From Lucifuga dentata (taxonomy: Eukaryota; Chordata; Actinopteri; Ophidiiformes; Bythitidae), in contig VXCM01003620.1 of assembly GCA_014773175.1 (NCBI GenBank), positions 62,001 through 126,000 on the forward strand: a stretch of DNA of 64,000 nt, given 5' to 3'. This document shows positions 1-14,311 of this stretch, in pieces. Under the pieces are notes generated by a model. The model was not told where the DNA came from. It did not search any database and was given only the letters and a program-made list of their open reading frames with translations. The first letter of the stretch is position 1. Every line of letters begins with the position of its first letter. Position numbers and translations under genes: made by a program.

Positions 1-353
1 ACTATGACCCATCATCCTATTCGCTTCATTTAGAGCTTTTGATGAGTCAACAGTTCCACTGAGCAAGAAATCAAAATGTATTAAACTGCTAGCTTGGACA
101 ATCATTTTGTAATTCCTCATACAGTTCCGACGAAGCTTGTCTAACATTATTTTCCACAGGTAAAAGATCACAGCTGTTCCATGAAAAACATAGTCCTTTT
201 TTGTTTGTTTTTTGACTTTCTGTCACATGGCAGTGAGTGTCTGATGTATGTAAAATGAGAGTAGATCATATCTCCAGAGGCCAGTGTATGAGTCAGCACA
301 GCCACAGCAGAGCCATGATAGGGCATACAAAGCCAGAGACCAGGGTGTACCTC

Positions 354-391
<38 letters not shown>

Positions 392-1757
392 GTAGACTAG
401 TGGGTGGAGGACGACAGCCAGTTGAAGTCTTGGCAGATATCCCCACTCGAGTTTTACTGTGTTTTCATGGGCATCACTTCACACACAAACATCCTGGCTA
501 CCAGAGGCGGCACTGAGAGCTGAGAACGAAGAGATGACGAGGACCGCAGGATGACAAACCCAACAACAGACACACTACAGCCTCTTAGCTCCAGTTTACA
601 TCAAACTTAAAGGGAAGTTCCATCCAGAAAACTTTTATTTCTACTGGAAATGGACCAAGGATCACGCTCATGAAATCTCTCCACTTTTGTTGTGAGTTGG
701 TTTAGTTGATACTCCATCTGGGCGCAAAAGACTGAACTTTTTCTCTTTGGATTGAGATTTGGGGAGTTTTTAGGAAAAGCGTGAAGCCTGGAGATTGGAT
801 TTAGATCTGTGTATATGTATATATATATATATAAAAACTGAGTTATTTTTAAACTAAAACCTGGTGTTCTGAAACAGGTTGATAAATTACAGTTTCACTT
901 CTGTGATCCCTATTTTACACTTATAACCTTATAGATTACAGAAAGCATCTGATAAGTTACAGCCAGAGTGTAGGAAAGTTGTCAGGGTCATACAAAAACA
1001 AGTTTGATTTTTTTTTTTAAATGTCACCCTTCAATACATTTGAGGTGATCATATCATGAATAGAAAAGGGTTAATAATGCATATCAGTGCAACCTTATGT
1101 TGTAATGTTGTAATGCAAGGAGATTAAATCAACACTACTAGTGTATTGTGTCTATTCCTATCCTGACATTAAAATATTAAAAGATCCAGCTCTTCCTTTT
1201 ATGATCTGCTTAAACATATGTACTTTCTGTTTCTGACATTTCAATATCTTTTTACATAATTATTTTCTCATTCTGTGAAAATGTGGAGGCCTCTGGCATT
1301 GCGACGTTTGTAGGTAAACGTATTTTATTGGAATGCACCGTAAATTCTCTATTAAAAGCTGGTATTCAAATAATAGCCAGGGGGCGGAGTCAGTCAGGAT
1401 GAATTTGCTGACATGTTAATGTTGCAGATGTTGCCTAGATGAGGTGGATTACTGCATGGACTTTCCCATAAAGCTTATGAAGTCAGTAACAGAATGAAGG
1501 ATTTGTATTTAGTAAATGTTGAAATGTGAGAAGGTGTAACAAGCTCTGGTTTGAGCCTGCACCTTACGTTAATTTGTTAGTTTGCTATTTTGAGTTGTGC
1601 GTTTTGGAGGTGTGTTTGTTGAGAACATTCACAATTTTTTTTTAATTTATTGTTTGTTTGTTTTTTTAATTCTTATGGACTAGAGCTGAAATAAAGGAAT
1701 AAGTAATAGTTTCATATAATATACGTTGCTGCTTGTACAGCCTAAACCCTCTCTCAC
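1..1757 (-). other. vps13b: VPS13B intron, partial
   Basis: This is AT-rich intronic sequence downstream of local exon 11. It holds a (GT)n tract near 355-388 and an (AT)n stretch near 815-832. I see no exon with matching splice sites and no recognisable transposon. Confidence 0.7.
355..388. repeat. (GT)n microsatellite
   Basis: It has about 16 GT units. Confidence 0.95.
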
Positions 1758-1889
1758 CTGCTGCCAGCTGTGCAGGGCAACGTCCACGGTGTGGATGGCG
1801 TACTGGCTGATATTAATGAATGCTGGCTCCACAAACACATTTCCGTCCAGTGTGGTGCTCTGAGGGCAACAGGTGGCTGCAGCTTGACC
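1758..1889 (-). CDS. vps13b: VPS13B exon, local exon 11 of 11
   Basis: This 132-nt exon, 44 codons, has phase 0 at both ends. The acceptor is TTTTTCCAG|GGT and the donor is CAGCAG|GTGAGA. It encodes [20 protein letters not shown] and then [19 protein letters not shown]. The second part matches the VNLGQHVVHSLNTAIQAWQQ strand of mammalian VPS13B in pattern. Only 156 nt of intron separate it from the previous exon, the shortest intron in the window. The following exon lies beyond the left edge. Confidence 0.93.
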
Positions 1890-4800
1890 CTGGAAAAATT
1901 TGAGGCAACATGAGGTCAGATGAATATAAATGACTGTATACATTGAAGTTGGTTGCACAAAACTGAGCTCTGTTCATAAATAATTCCTACGATCAAAATA
2001 TTTGGACAGACACGTTTAATATGAATGGCTCAGCTGTGCACCCACCTGTAGCGTACAAGGCTGCAGGAGCTGAAGGTGTGTTAGGTTTCGGTACTCCAGA
2101 AGTCTGCAGTCCAGCTGGGTGGAAAAGCTGAACTCCTGACACTGACGGGGTCCGTTGCTCCACTGGCGCAGGAAGAGACATGGCTCCTGTGCACCAATCA
2201 CCATAAACTCCTGCTCCTGAGGTAACTTCCTGTCCGGCAGGAAAGGACGAAGGCGGCAAGATGGAACTGGAGGAATGAGGCAAAAGTTTTGGATTTTAAA
2301 GGAGATGGAACTGTTTAGAGGTACATAAGAAATATTACAAACAGCACTTCCATTTACATTTTAGTTCAAGTCAACTTTATTTTTATAATGCATTTAATGC
2401 TTTACTGAATAGTATGAAACAAATATAAGACGCACGAATCCAAAAACAAAACAGGTGACTCACACTCCTGCTATGCACACAGCTTAAACATGTCAAACTG
2501 AGGGACTTGACTATGACTACTTTAGATGAAGAAAGGCTGGACAATTACTAGCAGTTTCCAGGGAGCCTCTCTATAGACAGAAAATACATGTCATAGATGA
2601 TGATGATGATGAATGGATGGTAATTAAAGTAAATGACCTGCAATTTACTACTACCATGATCCTCTATAAACACTCCAGAACTTCAATTTCCCCCACCCTT
2701 ACTTCCCCAGGGATTCAAACCAGCAACCCTCTGATCACATGGAGGCTACAATCATTCCCGCTAAAGGTAATAATAGCATTCAAACTCAGAAGACAGCTCC
2801 TCTTGCTGAATCGGATCCTGGTGACTAGTGAGGCTTTGAGGTGGTCTACAGGTGTTCTACCTGTGCCCAGCTGTTCTAGGTGGTGGCAGAGGTGAACTTC
2901 CAGCTGTGCCAGCTGCAGCGACGCACCCAGGGAGGGCACGAACCAGGGTGCAAAGCAGGAGTCCACGCGGGTGCAGGCCGCCAGAGCCGTGGGAGAGACC
3001 AGCTGATCGCAGGGAAGCTGGGAGCCGCAGTCGCTATCCGAACTAGAGGAATCAAGCAAACAACCAGATGAAAAGAAGGAAAAGGATGGCGGTACTTCTG
3101 CTTTCACTGTCCTAGCATATTCTGCATTTTATTCATTTGTTTTCATATTTGCACAGCGGGGGTAATTCATAAAACACAGTGCCAGCTCTGGACCCCAAAT
3201 CCGCCAGCGGGTTTGAAAGGCATGTTTTCTTTAAACAATCACCAAAATTACACCATTTGTCATAGCCAGAAACTTTAAAGATCAAAATTATCGTTGGGTT
3301 TTCAAATTTCCGACGGTCCTTGAACTAGCCATGTGCATCTAACACTTCCGTAAGGAAACGCAACCAAATCTAAGCTTAGAACAGCGATATTTCCTCAAAA
3401 TCACTTTATTATAAATGTCTCATTTAATAATTTGCTAAAAATAAACCCTTTGTACAATCCAAATTCTGTAAAAAGCAACAAAATTCTGCGTTTTTTCGCT
3501 GCAACTAGCAAGCCTGAAGCACCTCTATGCTCTTTAACAGTCACGTGACAACAATTCAGGAAGCCATTGGCTGAATGCAGACTGCACAGGAACACTAAGC
3601 CTATTGATTATAAAGATTATAGGTTGTAAAAATGTAAATAGTTCAGTATGTATAGTCCCTTTTATTTTTTTTTTTAATTTTATTTTTCCAGTATTGGTAA
3701 CACTTGTGGGCACTTGGCAAAATGTTGTATATATAGATTACATCTTTTTTCAAGTTTTTAAAATAAATTATCAAAGAAATTCAACTTATTTTTTTTTCTT
3801 TTTTTATGATTTATGACATTATGACTGTATTATACTGCATAAAAGACATTTTTGAGTTCTTCCTACATATAGCCATGATGGTGCTGCTTCCATAGAGAGG
3901 AAGGACTTGCAGCTACAGTGAAAAATGAGCCACAGTGAGTAAAAATGTGACAGGAGCAAAAACCGCCCAGAAAGTGCTCGGGGTCCAGAACGTGTCGACG
4001 AGGGCAAATAACGTCACAAAACCACATTCCTTCATTTATAAATGTCTCTTTTAGCATTTGCTTTGAAAGAAGTCTTATTACAGTATTTTCTTATTTACAT
4101 GTCAGGGAAGCAATTCATAAAACACACCGTCACCAAAAAATTAAGACCTGATTCAGTATGTTGGTAAATTTCAGTGGTATGAAATCTGAATGATGTTTTA
4201 AACCAGTCATCCTCACGCTCCAGATATGTATTATTTGATTATTTGTATTTCCCATTTTAAATTGTGTTTGCCTCACATGTGTTACTGATCAATAAATCAG
4301 ATAGAAAAGTCAACTCAGCTGATCAGTCAGTGTATTTAAATGGTGAGTTTTGATCTGATCTTACACACTTTCTAGTGACAATGTGCCTCTTTCTCAAGCA
4401 TCAGCGGTGTCTGGATCTCTGATTTCTTTTCTTTGTGACAAGCTCTTAAAATGCAGAGCTCTAAAGCAGAGAATTTAGCTTTTCTTTGCTGATTTTACAT
4501 GTCAAATTCACTTTGACACTAGAGGAATTAAAGTGCAGCCCTTTAATAACAAACAGCTCATTAAAGGACCATACCGGCAACTGTGGACGTTTAAGCCTAA
4601 TATATTAGATTTTCATACATGTTACGATACTGACAATCATTTCCCAAAGGATAAAACCGTATTTCAGCTTTCCTGATATTTTGCAAAATCTCTTAATCTT
4701 TCAAAATCAAATATTCAAGTGATACACCCACCTTAAAAATCCATGTTTCTCCTGCTAATAGTTACACAGCCTTATGAAGTCACGGTCCTTTAAATTTTTC

Positions 4801-7800
4801 CATAAACGCAGGTCTTCTTTTGGGACTATATTCCCCGGTGGAGGCATACATTCACTCCACGCTTTTTATTGAGCTTAAACACTAAAATTACATAACTTCT
4901 AAAAAAACCTGAATACACGTCTTGTTGGTGATGATGGATTACCTATCCCAAGAACGTTTACAGTATCAACAAGTTGATTTTAATAGAGAATGAACTGAAA
5001 CCAATGGAGGTCTGGAAGGTAGGAAAAACATTTTTAATTCACTGTTCCAGTAGTATGCTTTGGGAAATGATTGTCAGCAATGTTACGTGTATGAAAGCTG
5101 AATATATTAGGCTCAAACATGCAAAATGGCCTGTATGGTCCTTTAATATGCCAGACTTCGCTGGCTTTTACCTGAGATGATTTGCTAATGAGACAACGAT
5201 GCGCTGGTTCATGTAAGAGAAGCTTTATGAATAGCTTAAATTATCACTTATCGCTTATTTAGCGTGATACAGTGAAGTTATAATTTCTTTTATGAATTAC
5301 CACCCAGTATATCTCGTGTTATTCATATCTGTGTAGCTTTATTCTCATTGGTACTTTGTACTTTCACACCTAGTATCTCCTTCTGATGTGTATTGTTTGG
5401 AGCAACTTGGCACAAAAGTGTTCTTTGGGATCAATAAAGTTTCTTATCTTATAATGTTCATAGAAAATAGGGGGAAAAAACCCTGAAAATCTCCCTGTGA
5501 CACAGTTAGAAATTAATTTGTTTAAAAAAATAATAAATCATCATTTCATATGGCGCACACATTGGAGGAAAACATGAGTAATGTGAATCAGCTTCTGACA
5601 GTTTTAAAAGAAAAAATAAGCCAAGCAGATTTTCTATTACACCTCGGCTGTTCTCTAATATCAAAGCCAGAAGCTGTGGAATAACCGCCACAAAAATTCT
5701 CCTTGCTAATTAAAATAGCCTGATTCTTATTTGTTTGTTCTTTTGCCTCTTGCCCGGTTGTTATAATCTGTGTGACAAACAAAGTTAAACGAATGACAGT
5801 TTTCCTGAACAGAAAGGAATGAAAAGAGACGACGGCGTGCAGAGGGCCTCCTGACTGTCCGGGGCTTTGAGTCTAGGTATGCTATTACTGCTGCAGTTTC
5901 CAGGAGAACCTCTCCATGGACATTAATTGCATGTCATGGTTGATGATGTTGAATGGAAGGTAATTGAAGTGAATGACCATTTGCTCTGTAATTTGCTGCT
6001 ACCATGATCCACCATAAAAAGTCCAGGAGGAAACGCTCAAGACCTGAAAACGCTGGTGCAGCAGAGAGCTCCTTAAAAAGATAAGCATCATATGTTGACA
6101 ATTTTCATTACTTCCAGTTGTCAGGGCAGCCAAGTTATTTTTCTGGTGGAAACTAAAGTAAGGCAGATGAAACGAGTGAGTAAGGAAAGGGGAATCAATT
6201 TTGATCAAAAAAGACAAATAATTTAAACATAAAGGAAATGTAGTGTTTGGAGTATGATTATAATGAAACACAGATGTATATTTTGCTTTACACTGTATCT
6301 GGTACTGTAGGATTTTTCTTTTCTTTTTTTCTTCTCTTACATGTTTTCTTATTCCTCCCATTCAGTTTCTCCGGAGTTCTCTAAGCCACACAGAATGTGG
6401 GCTTGGCAGTTTTCTTCCACTAAAAGTTCCCTAATCCCACAGGGAAGTAAGAAACAGGGATAGAGTGAGCAAGTGAGGATGAGGAGGACAGAATGAGAAA
6501 CGGACAGAAAGACGTGAAAAATGGATGAAGCGCAGAGGAAGTGAGGGAATGCCTGGCAAGGAACGGAAATAAGCAGCAGAAGAAGCCACGGTAGCAAGAA
6601 GAGGGGAATAAAAACATGTTCTTTGAGGTGTTACAGAGCTTGGCAGGCCCGATTTAACCCATCCCAACTCGACCCAGCCCAACCCAGGCCAGGCCGGGCC
6701 GGGCCCAGGAACGTATGAGCCAACCCAAAGGNGGGGGGGGGGGGGGGGGGCTATGCTCCTCTCACTTCCCGTGAGCTTCCCCTCGATTAGATACACTCAA
6801 GGTAAGCAGGAAGGAATCCGGATGGGCCCTGACAGGCACTTGATGTGCTGGGAAATCTCATTAGGCCGATCTGAACGCCTTCCAAGCCCGCTCCCTGCTC
6901 CTGCACGCCAGATGTGGGGCAAGGGACACATTGCTGTAGCTCGGAGTACTCGGCGGCCTGGCTGGGTGCGCTCGCTCTCTGCTTTCCCTCACTCTCTCTG
7001 TATGAATTCACGAACGTTAGAATCAACATTAGAATCATTCAGTGAATGAGGTCTGAGTTTCTACCTTTGACGTAAGATTGTATTATTGGCACTCAATTCT
7101 ATTTTCAAAGGGTGATGATGTGACAGAATAGTGGCTAGATAAGTACATTTAATCACTTTATGTTTCAGTAAATTGTAGCTTTAAAAAAATCTATCTTTGA
7201 ATAAATATTATGAATATATGAATAATAAGCGTTCCTATAGCTCCATATGTCTGTAAGGCCTAAATCTTTCATTCCTTCCTTAAAACAGTTGCTGCCGTCG
7301 TTAATGGGGAGGGATTTCCTACTATAGCTATATATTTTAACTTAGTATTACGTTAAAATCTCCCCCAGTAATACATACATAAGTCCGGGATGATTCCTAC
7401 AGAAATGTGGATCATCTATATTTGGTGCATAAATGTTTATCAAAGTCATCAGAATCTGAAATATGTCATATTATAATGTTATCATCCTACCCTTGCTGTC
7501 TTTTTTCACTGAATATATTTGATGCTTTCCCTCACAACGGCACACACGCTACACATACAACACAAAAGCACACACACATAGTAACGTATGGAGTGTAACA
7601 TGTACACTCACAACAACACACAACGTAAAGTACAAACAGTACGATAATTTCTATCTAAAGATAGAAATTATTAAAGATAGAAATGTAATTTCTATCTAAA
7701 GATAGAAATTACATTTCATCCTGATTGCTGCTCTTCTGCATTATTCAGGATGATCCCAGACAATAGCTGCTTTTACATGGACTATAAGTAATCAGATTAG

Positions 7801-10800
7801 ATGCCAATCTGATTAAAACTGTATCATGTAATACATCAATCTGAATAAACTGAGCGAATCCAAATAAAATTCTAATTGGGTGGAAGGAGGTGGTGTACAC
7901 CTTTAATAACCTGATCAAAGTCCATGTAAATGTACATCAGACTGCTTTTCACAGTAGGAGCTTTGTGCACATGCGTATTACGTGAGTAATGATGCGATGC
8001 TTCACATGGTTTGAGAAAAACGGCGGTTGTAAAGCAGAATTAGTCGATGGCGGAGATGACATTCCTACTTAATGTTCTCAAGGAATTAAAAATAGTGGAA
8101 AGGCTGGACGGACACACAACAGGTNATTCCTACTTAATGTTCTCAAGGAATTAAAAATAGTGGAAAGGCTGGACGGACACACAACAGGTCCGTCTTTAAC
8201 ATAGGTGGGCTTCCGGGAAAAACTGAATGCAGGATCATGTCTGTAAGTCAGAGACGACCAACGACATGGTGCAATGCATTCTGGGATTGATCCAACGAAT
8301 ACTTCGGATTGCATTCTTGGGATGTGTATACTCACACATCATCTGATCACTTTGTTCAGTGTTCATGTAAACAGTACATTCTGGGTCACCATGTAAACGT
8401 ACCCAATGAGATCTTACACACACACACACACACACACACAAAAACACACACACACACCTTCCCTCTCACCTCTGCTCGTCTCCTCCCTCTCCGTTACTGT
8501 TGAGGATGATCCTCCACAGGTCTGACGCCACCAGCTCTTTGTGCTGGCTGCTGAGGCTGAGGCTGGGCAGCTGCAGCTGGCAGGCGCTGCTCTCTGAGAG
8601 GCTGAACTCNTGCTGAGGCTGAGGCTGGGCAGCTGCAGCTGGCAGGCGCTGCTCTCTGAGAGGCTGAACTCCCGGTACGGAACGAAGGCCTGCTGGAGGT
8701 CATCCCAGTATTCCAGGCTGCATGGAACCTGGAAGAGAAGAAGCAGTGGACAACTTATTATTCTCCAAATCTATATGTGTATTCTTCCTGTTGCTGTGAC
8801 TTACATATTGCATGTTTGAGCCTAATATATTCAATTTTCATACATGTTACATTACTGACAATCATTTCCCAAAGGATAAAACTGTATTTCAGCTTTCCTG
8901 ATATTTTGCTAAATCTCTTAATCTTTCAAAATCAAATATTCAAGTGATACACCCACCTTAAAAATCCATGTTTCTCCTGCTAATAGTTACACAGCCTTAT
9001 GAAGTCACGGTCCTTTAAATTTTTCCATCAACGCAGGTCTTCTTTTGGGACTATATTCCCCGGTGGAGGCATACATTCACTCCATGCTTTTTATTGCACT
9101 TAAACGCTAAAATTACATAACTTCTAAAAAAAAACCTGAATACACGTTTTGTTGGTGATGATGGATTACCTATCCCAAGAACGTTTACAGTATCAACAAG
9201 TTGATTTTAATAGAGAATGAACTGAAACCAATGGAGGTCTGGAAGATAGGAAAAACATTTTTAATTCACCGTTCCAGTAGTATGCTTTGGGAAATGATTG
9301 TCAGTAACGTTACGTGTATGAAAATTGAATATATTAGGCTCAAACATGCAAAATGGCCTGTATGGTCCTTTAAAAAACTGAAATATTTGAGAGCATAGCG
9401 ATGACATGCAACATGAAATCTGTCTTGGAGGAAGTTTACTGTTTTTCTGTTTCTACACTTTTTTTTTATTTGCTGTGCAAACACGACAGGAATTAAGAAT
9501 GAGGTTAGAGGGTATAAACACCTCATGCCTGAACTCAGCATCTGGAGAAAAACAAAATCAACAAGCAGAAATGTGTTAAATGTGAGTGTTGCTGCTCATG
9601 TTTGCACAGGCAAGACTGCAGAATCTCTCATTAAACCTGAGTTTCTTTGTTGGACCTAGCTATTTATTTATTTTCTTAACTTATCTGTATCAGGAAACAC
9701 TGACAGAATGAGAGTAAAGATGTCTGGCTCAGAGATCAGTTACAGCAGGAAGGTCTGTCACCTTTTTCATCCATCTCAGCTTGAATCTGCTGACATCGGT
9801 TGAAGACAGCCTATAGATTGATCACAGCAAGGTGATTTCTCTGTTTTTGGAGAGCTGCTGCTTTTCCCTGAGAGCTTGGAGAGAAAAGCCTTCAGCGTAT
9901 CCCATATCAGTGTTAAGTATTGTTAACTCCTCTTGTAAAATCTCTCATTTTTATCCTGCTGACAACCTGCCAGGTGCTGGATTTTCACTTTGCACATCAG
10001 CCCTGCTGCGTTCCCATTATACTCGCTGACCATGCCAAAACTTTAGCAAGGCTTTACTGAAAAATGTTTTTTTGCAACATGATGAAAGTTTGTAAAACCT
10101 CAGCCAGTTGCTGTGAGGGAATATGTTGTTCTTGATACATGTATGAGTTTCTTGGTGATTTGACAGGGACGTCATCCAAAGATACCACAAAACCAGGCCT
10201 GCACAAGCCGTCAGGTATGCATGCGAGCCCTCAACGGGAAAACGCACCGTCGGCTTTCCCATAAATGCTCAAGTGGACAAGACAGTCTCTCTCTCTCTGA
10301 CTGTAATGAAATCAATTGAATTCACCAAGTTCACCCGTTTTAAACGCATGAACCTGAGCAGAAAGACACCTGCTGCAGGTAAAGAACCACATCTCCCTTC
10401 TACATCCAGCAGTGCACAAACTAACCGCCCTCTCTACATTTTTAGGCATCAGGAAATTAAAGAGCCACCGTAAGTTTGAGGCATAAACACCTTACTCGCA
10501 GACAAGCGATGGGGCAGCGAAAAATTTAACAGATCTGTGCAATGAGCAAGAAATTTCCTTTATAAATTTAGAGAAGTTTCATGATATTAGATGGTCTGCA
10601 TGGAGACACTTTGCTGGAAATATGGAGGCTTCTGCCAGCCAATCAGATCCAGCAAAACAAAAGTGTTTTCAAGTGTTTTCTTTTTAGAATATTTTATTTT
10701 CAAGTTTTTCAAAGAGTCACAGAACACAACACAAAAAACACAAGGGTAATTCCAATACCTTGCCCCTCCCCCACAGACCCAGGTATTTAAAANGGGGGGG

Positions 10801-13800
10801 GTCAGTGCATCACTACGCTAACACGGTGTTTACGGTATCCTTTAAAGAGGCCTTCTGGCAAACCAAATCATATCTCTATGGTTGTGATTATACCTGTATA
10901 ATCGAAATAAGGCTGCCAAATTTTCAAAAAGATATTAGGATAGGATTTATGTGGCTGGAATCTGTTGAATCTGATTGTGTTATGTGTGTTTTACAGCATT
11001 TTTGCTTACTTGCTGGTTGTATGAGTAAATATGATGGTTGTTGTGAGTTTGTTCTTGTTTCTTTGGTAATGACACTGATTTAGGCTATGCCATGTTTATA
11101 TGTGATGCAGCATCCTGTCATAATGCGTAATAATACTACATCCTATTCATGTCTCTGCAGTTAGTGTGTTGTAACTGTCATAGGTGTTGATCCTTGTGTC
11201 AAATCACTTTATTCCACTCCATAAATGTTACTGTCACTGTGAATATGGGCTGGTTATGTCTAATAACAGCAGCATATAGCCCTAGTGTCATGCTGAGGTT
11301 ATTAGAAGGTGGTTTAATTGTGGGAGGATCGCATTGAAGGCCTAGGTGTAAAGGGCATGGCCTGCCACTGCGTGCAGCCGTGCTCTGATGTGTTTCTTTG
11401 GGTTGGCTGATGAATTTAAACAGAGTCCTATATCTCCTGACACACATTTGTACTGAAATAGCAACTCAACAACATAATGGCTACAATCTGCCCACTAGTC
11501 ATCCGATCAACAAGATGATTTTACTCTAATAAGATACACATTCATTTCTGTCTGTACACCATAGTTAATCCTATTCTATACTTTAAGGCTACAAAACAAC
11601 AGACGGTGCTGTTATAAAGCCAAATCTCATCAGCAAGAAGCCCGAGGGTTTCTTGGTTAGGTTGTATGAATGATAACAGCGTTGTTCGTTAGCTGGTGGC
11701 TTTGCTCCAACAAATCAGAGCTTTATGCTGCATGTCATCAGATCCTCCACTCTGCCTGCTCTTTAACTAGACACTGTAATGACTATCCCTCTATTGTATG
11801 CCGCAAGCCCTTCATCACTACAACTTAAAGGACCAGACTGATGACTTTGCATGCAATAAATACTGCCTGCAAACATGTAACGTTATTGACAACCATTTTA
11901 TTAAACAGAAAACCATATTTTAGTTTTTCTGTTATTTTTCCAAATTGCCTAATCAATAAAATTAAATGTTCAGGTGATACGCCCACTTTAAAAATATAAT
12001 GTCATGCCTGCTAATGAGTATATGTCCAAATTAGAAGGGACGGTGGTTTTTAAAGGACCATACTACCAATTTTGCATGTTTGAGCCTAATATATTCAATT
12101 TTCATACACGTTTAAATGACCGTGGCTTCATTTCATTTATTTCGTTCATGCGTTCATACACATACAAAATAACAACCCCTAACATATACACGCATTCCAT
12201 GAACGAAAGGAGCAGGAAGAAGAATAAAGTCTTTTATTTAAATACCTGCCCCTTTCTTCACAACAAACATAACCTCTAAGTTTATGTAACAAAACTTAAA
12301 TGAAGATGGTCTACCCTTTACTAAATTAACTGTTTAATCAAATAATTTAATCACAACCAAAAGACAAACGATCAAAATAAATATACTAACCATCAGACAG
12401 CTTAGCATTTCTCATATTCATAACGGCCAAATATTTTCTTTACACATTTTCTTAAATTGAAAGAAATTAGAACAACCTTTTAAATCATCATCTAATGAAT
12501 TCCACAGTTTAACTCCAGCTACTGAGCTTCATAAGGCTGAGTAACTATTAGCAGGAGAAACATGGATTTTTAAGGTGGGTGTATCACTTGAATATTTGAT
12601 TTTGAAAGATTAAGAGATTTTGCAAAATATCAGGAAAGCTGAAATACGGTTTTATCCTTTGGGAAATGATTGTCAGTAACGTAACATGTATGAAAATTTA
12701 ATATATTAGGCTCAAATATGCAAAATGGATGGAATGGTCCTTTAATTTCTCTGTACAATTAATCTTCTCCAGGGACTATATTCCCTTGCGGAGACATATA
12801 TTTTCTTCTGTGTAGCTCTGTGTTGGACCAGTTAAAGAAAATTACTTTATCAAAAAAAAAAAAAAAAAAAAAGTAATAGAAGTTGTGTTTGCTGTGATGT
12901 ATTACTTATCTCAAGCACAGTTCTAGTCTTTTCAAATGGCAGTCTGGAAGTAGGAAAAACAATTCTAATATTTACCGCTCCAGCAGTATGGTCTGGGAAA
13001 TACATTAGTTGTCAGTAATCTAATGTGAATTGGATTGCATTTTCTATTCGTCTCAAATATGCAAACCCACTGGTATGGTCCTTTAATTCCAAACAGACAC
13101 TACACTATTGTATCCTCCGTCGGTGGATCCCTGATTACTCATCAGCAGCAGAATTACAGCCAGGCTTTGTTATTGCACAACAGGTATGACTTTAGTCTGG
13201 TGGATTCCCAGTTACACATCAAGAATTAAGCAACTGCTGCGGTCTGTTAATCATCAAGCGCTTTGATACTTCACTGACCTTTCTCGGACGCGGGGAATCC
13301 TGGTGCTGGAGAAGGAAGAAAGGAGCGAGTGATTTTACGGTGTCGACGTTACATTACATCCTTGAATTTTTATGTCAGACAAATCGCGCTTTAATGTCTC
13401 ATCTAGTCAGGAAAAACTTTTTACAGCAGACGTCCAGCGCAGCCAGAGGGCATCTCGTCTCCATAGCAACACTGCACGACCACAACACAAGGAAACTTTA
13501 CACTACAAGGTGGCTATTAAAGGACCATACTGGTGGTTTTGCATTTTTGAGCCTAATATATGCTATACCTGCCTATATATTATGTTGCTAACAGCCATTT
13601 TCCAAAACATAGAAATGTTTTTCCTACTTTCCAAGCAGCCACTGGCTTCAGCTCATTAGTACGTGATTAAAAATCAACTTGTACAGAATTGAAACATGCT
13701 TGATGTAAGAAATCCGTCAAAATGAACATGATGTCTGTTAAATTAGTTTGTCAGAGTAACTTAATTTAACTGATCCAACGTGGAGCTACACGGAAGAAAA

Positions 13801-14275
13801 TGTATGCCTCCACCAGGGAAAATAGTCCCAGGAGAAGACAGCTTTCACCACTTAAAATTGGGTTTATCACCTGGACATCTGATTTTGAAAGATTAGGGGA
13901 TCTGACAAATAAACAAAAAAACTAAAATATGGTTTTATGTTTTGTCAGGTCAGGCTTATTGATGCAAAATCACCGGTATGGTCCTTTAACATTGAAATCC
14001 TACAGCTATTTCTCATGCTGAATAGCAATCATGCTATATGAATGTCGGTCTCACATTATACTATGACTTGTAGGGCTTTTTTTTTGTGGGTTCCTCTCAC
14101 ATCGTGTCAAAAATTAGCATAAATGGCTCCGGTGCTCCTGTGTGATCAAAACCAGGTTCTCAGGTTCCCTCGACCACCTGCACCACGCCGTTACTGACGG
14201 ATCAGAAGTGGCAGCGAGCTCTCATCAACACACCTGACAGCTGCCAGGCAATCAGGCAGGACTGTGTGTGCGCAT

Positions 14276-14311
<36 letters not shown>

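Larger units (their letters stand above)
3043..8469 (-). other. vps13b: VPS13B intron
   Basis: This 5.4-kb intron holds one full TTAA-MITE (4565-5142), a LINE-type 3' tail near 5300-5453, a G-run with an N (6732-6750), a paired palindrome (7645-7716), an assembly duplication (8061-8189) and an (AC)n tract. The stretch about 7757-8405 starts and ends with TTTACATGGA / CATGTAAAC-like motifs and may be a decayed transposon, but I could not fix its ends. Confidence 0.7.
11829..13082 (+). mobile_element. TTAA-MITE, group B, host of nested insertions
   Basis: TTAA flanks both ends (11825-11828 and 13083-13086). The left end is AGGACCAGACTGATG and the right end is CACTGGTATGGTCCT. The interior has the group-B signature (AGGGACTATATTCCC, GAGACATATATT). 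A complete group-A copy sits inside at 12054-12741, so the B element itself totals about 560 bp. A poly-A tract near 12853-12871 is internal. Confidence 0.8.

Noticed and set aside
1993..2283. 96-residue minus-strand frame over VPS13B local exon 10
   Set aside because: It is a different frame from the one that joins both neighbours in phase and carries the conserved LRQW and LLE-RN positions.
4974..5180. Repeated open frame beginning [15 protein letters not shown], also at 9201-9398
   Set aside because: It lies wholly inside group-A MITE copies and has no transposase-like length or motif; other copies break the frame.
8061..8189. Direct repeats around single Ns as genuine tandem duplications
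   Set aside because: They recur fourteen times with mostly the same length, always around one N, and removing one copy restores exon phase in VPS13B.
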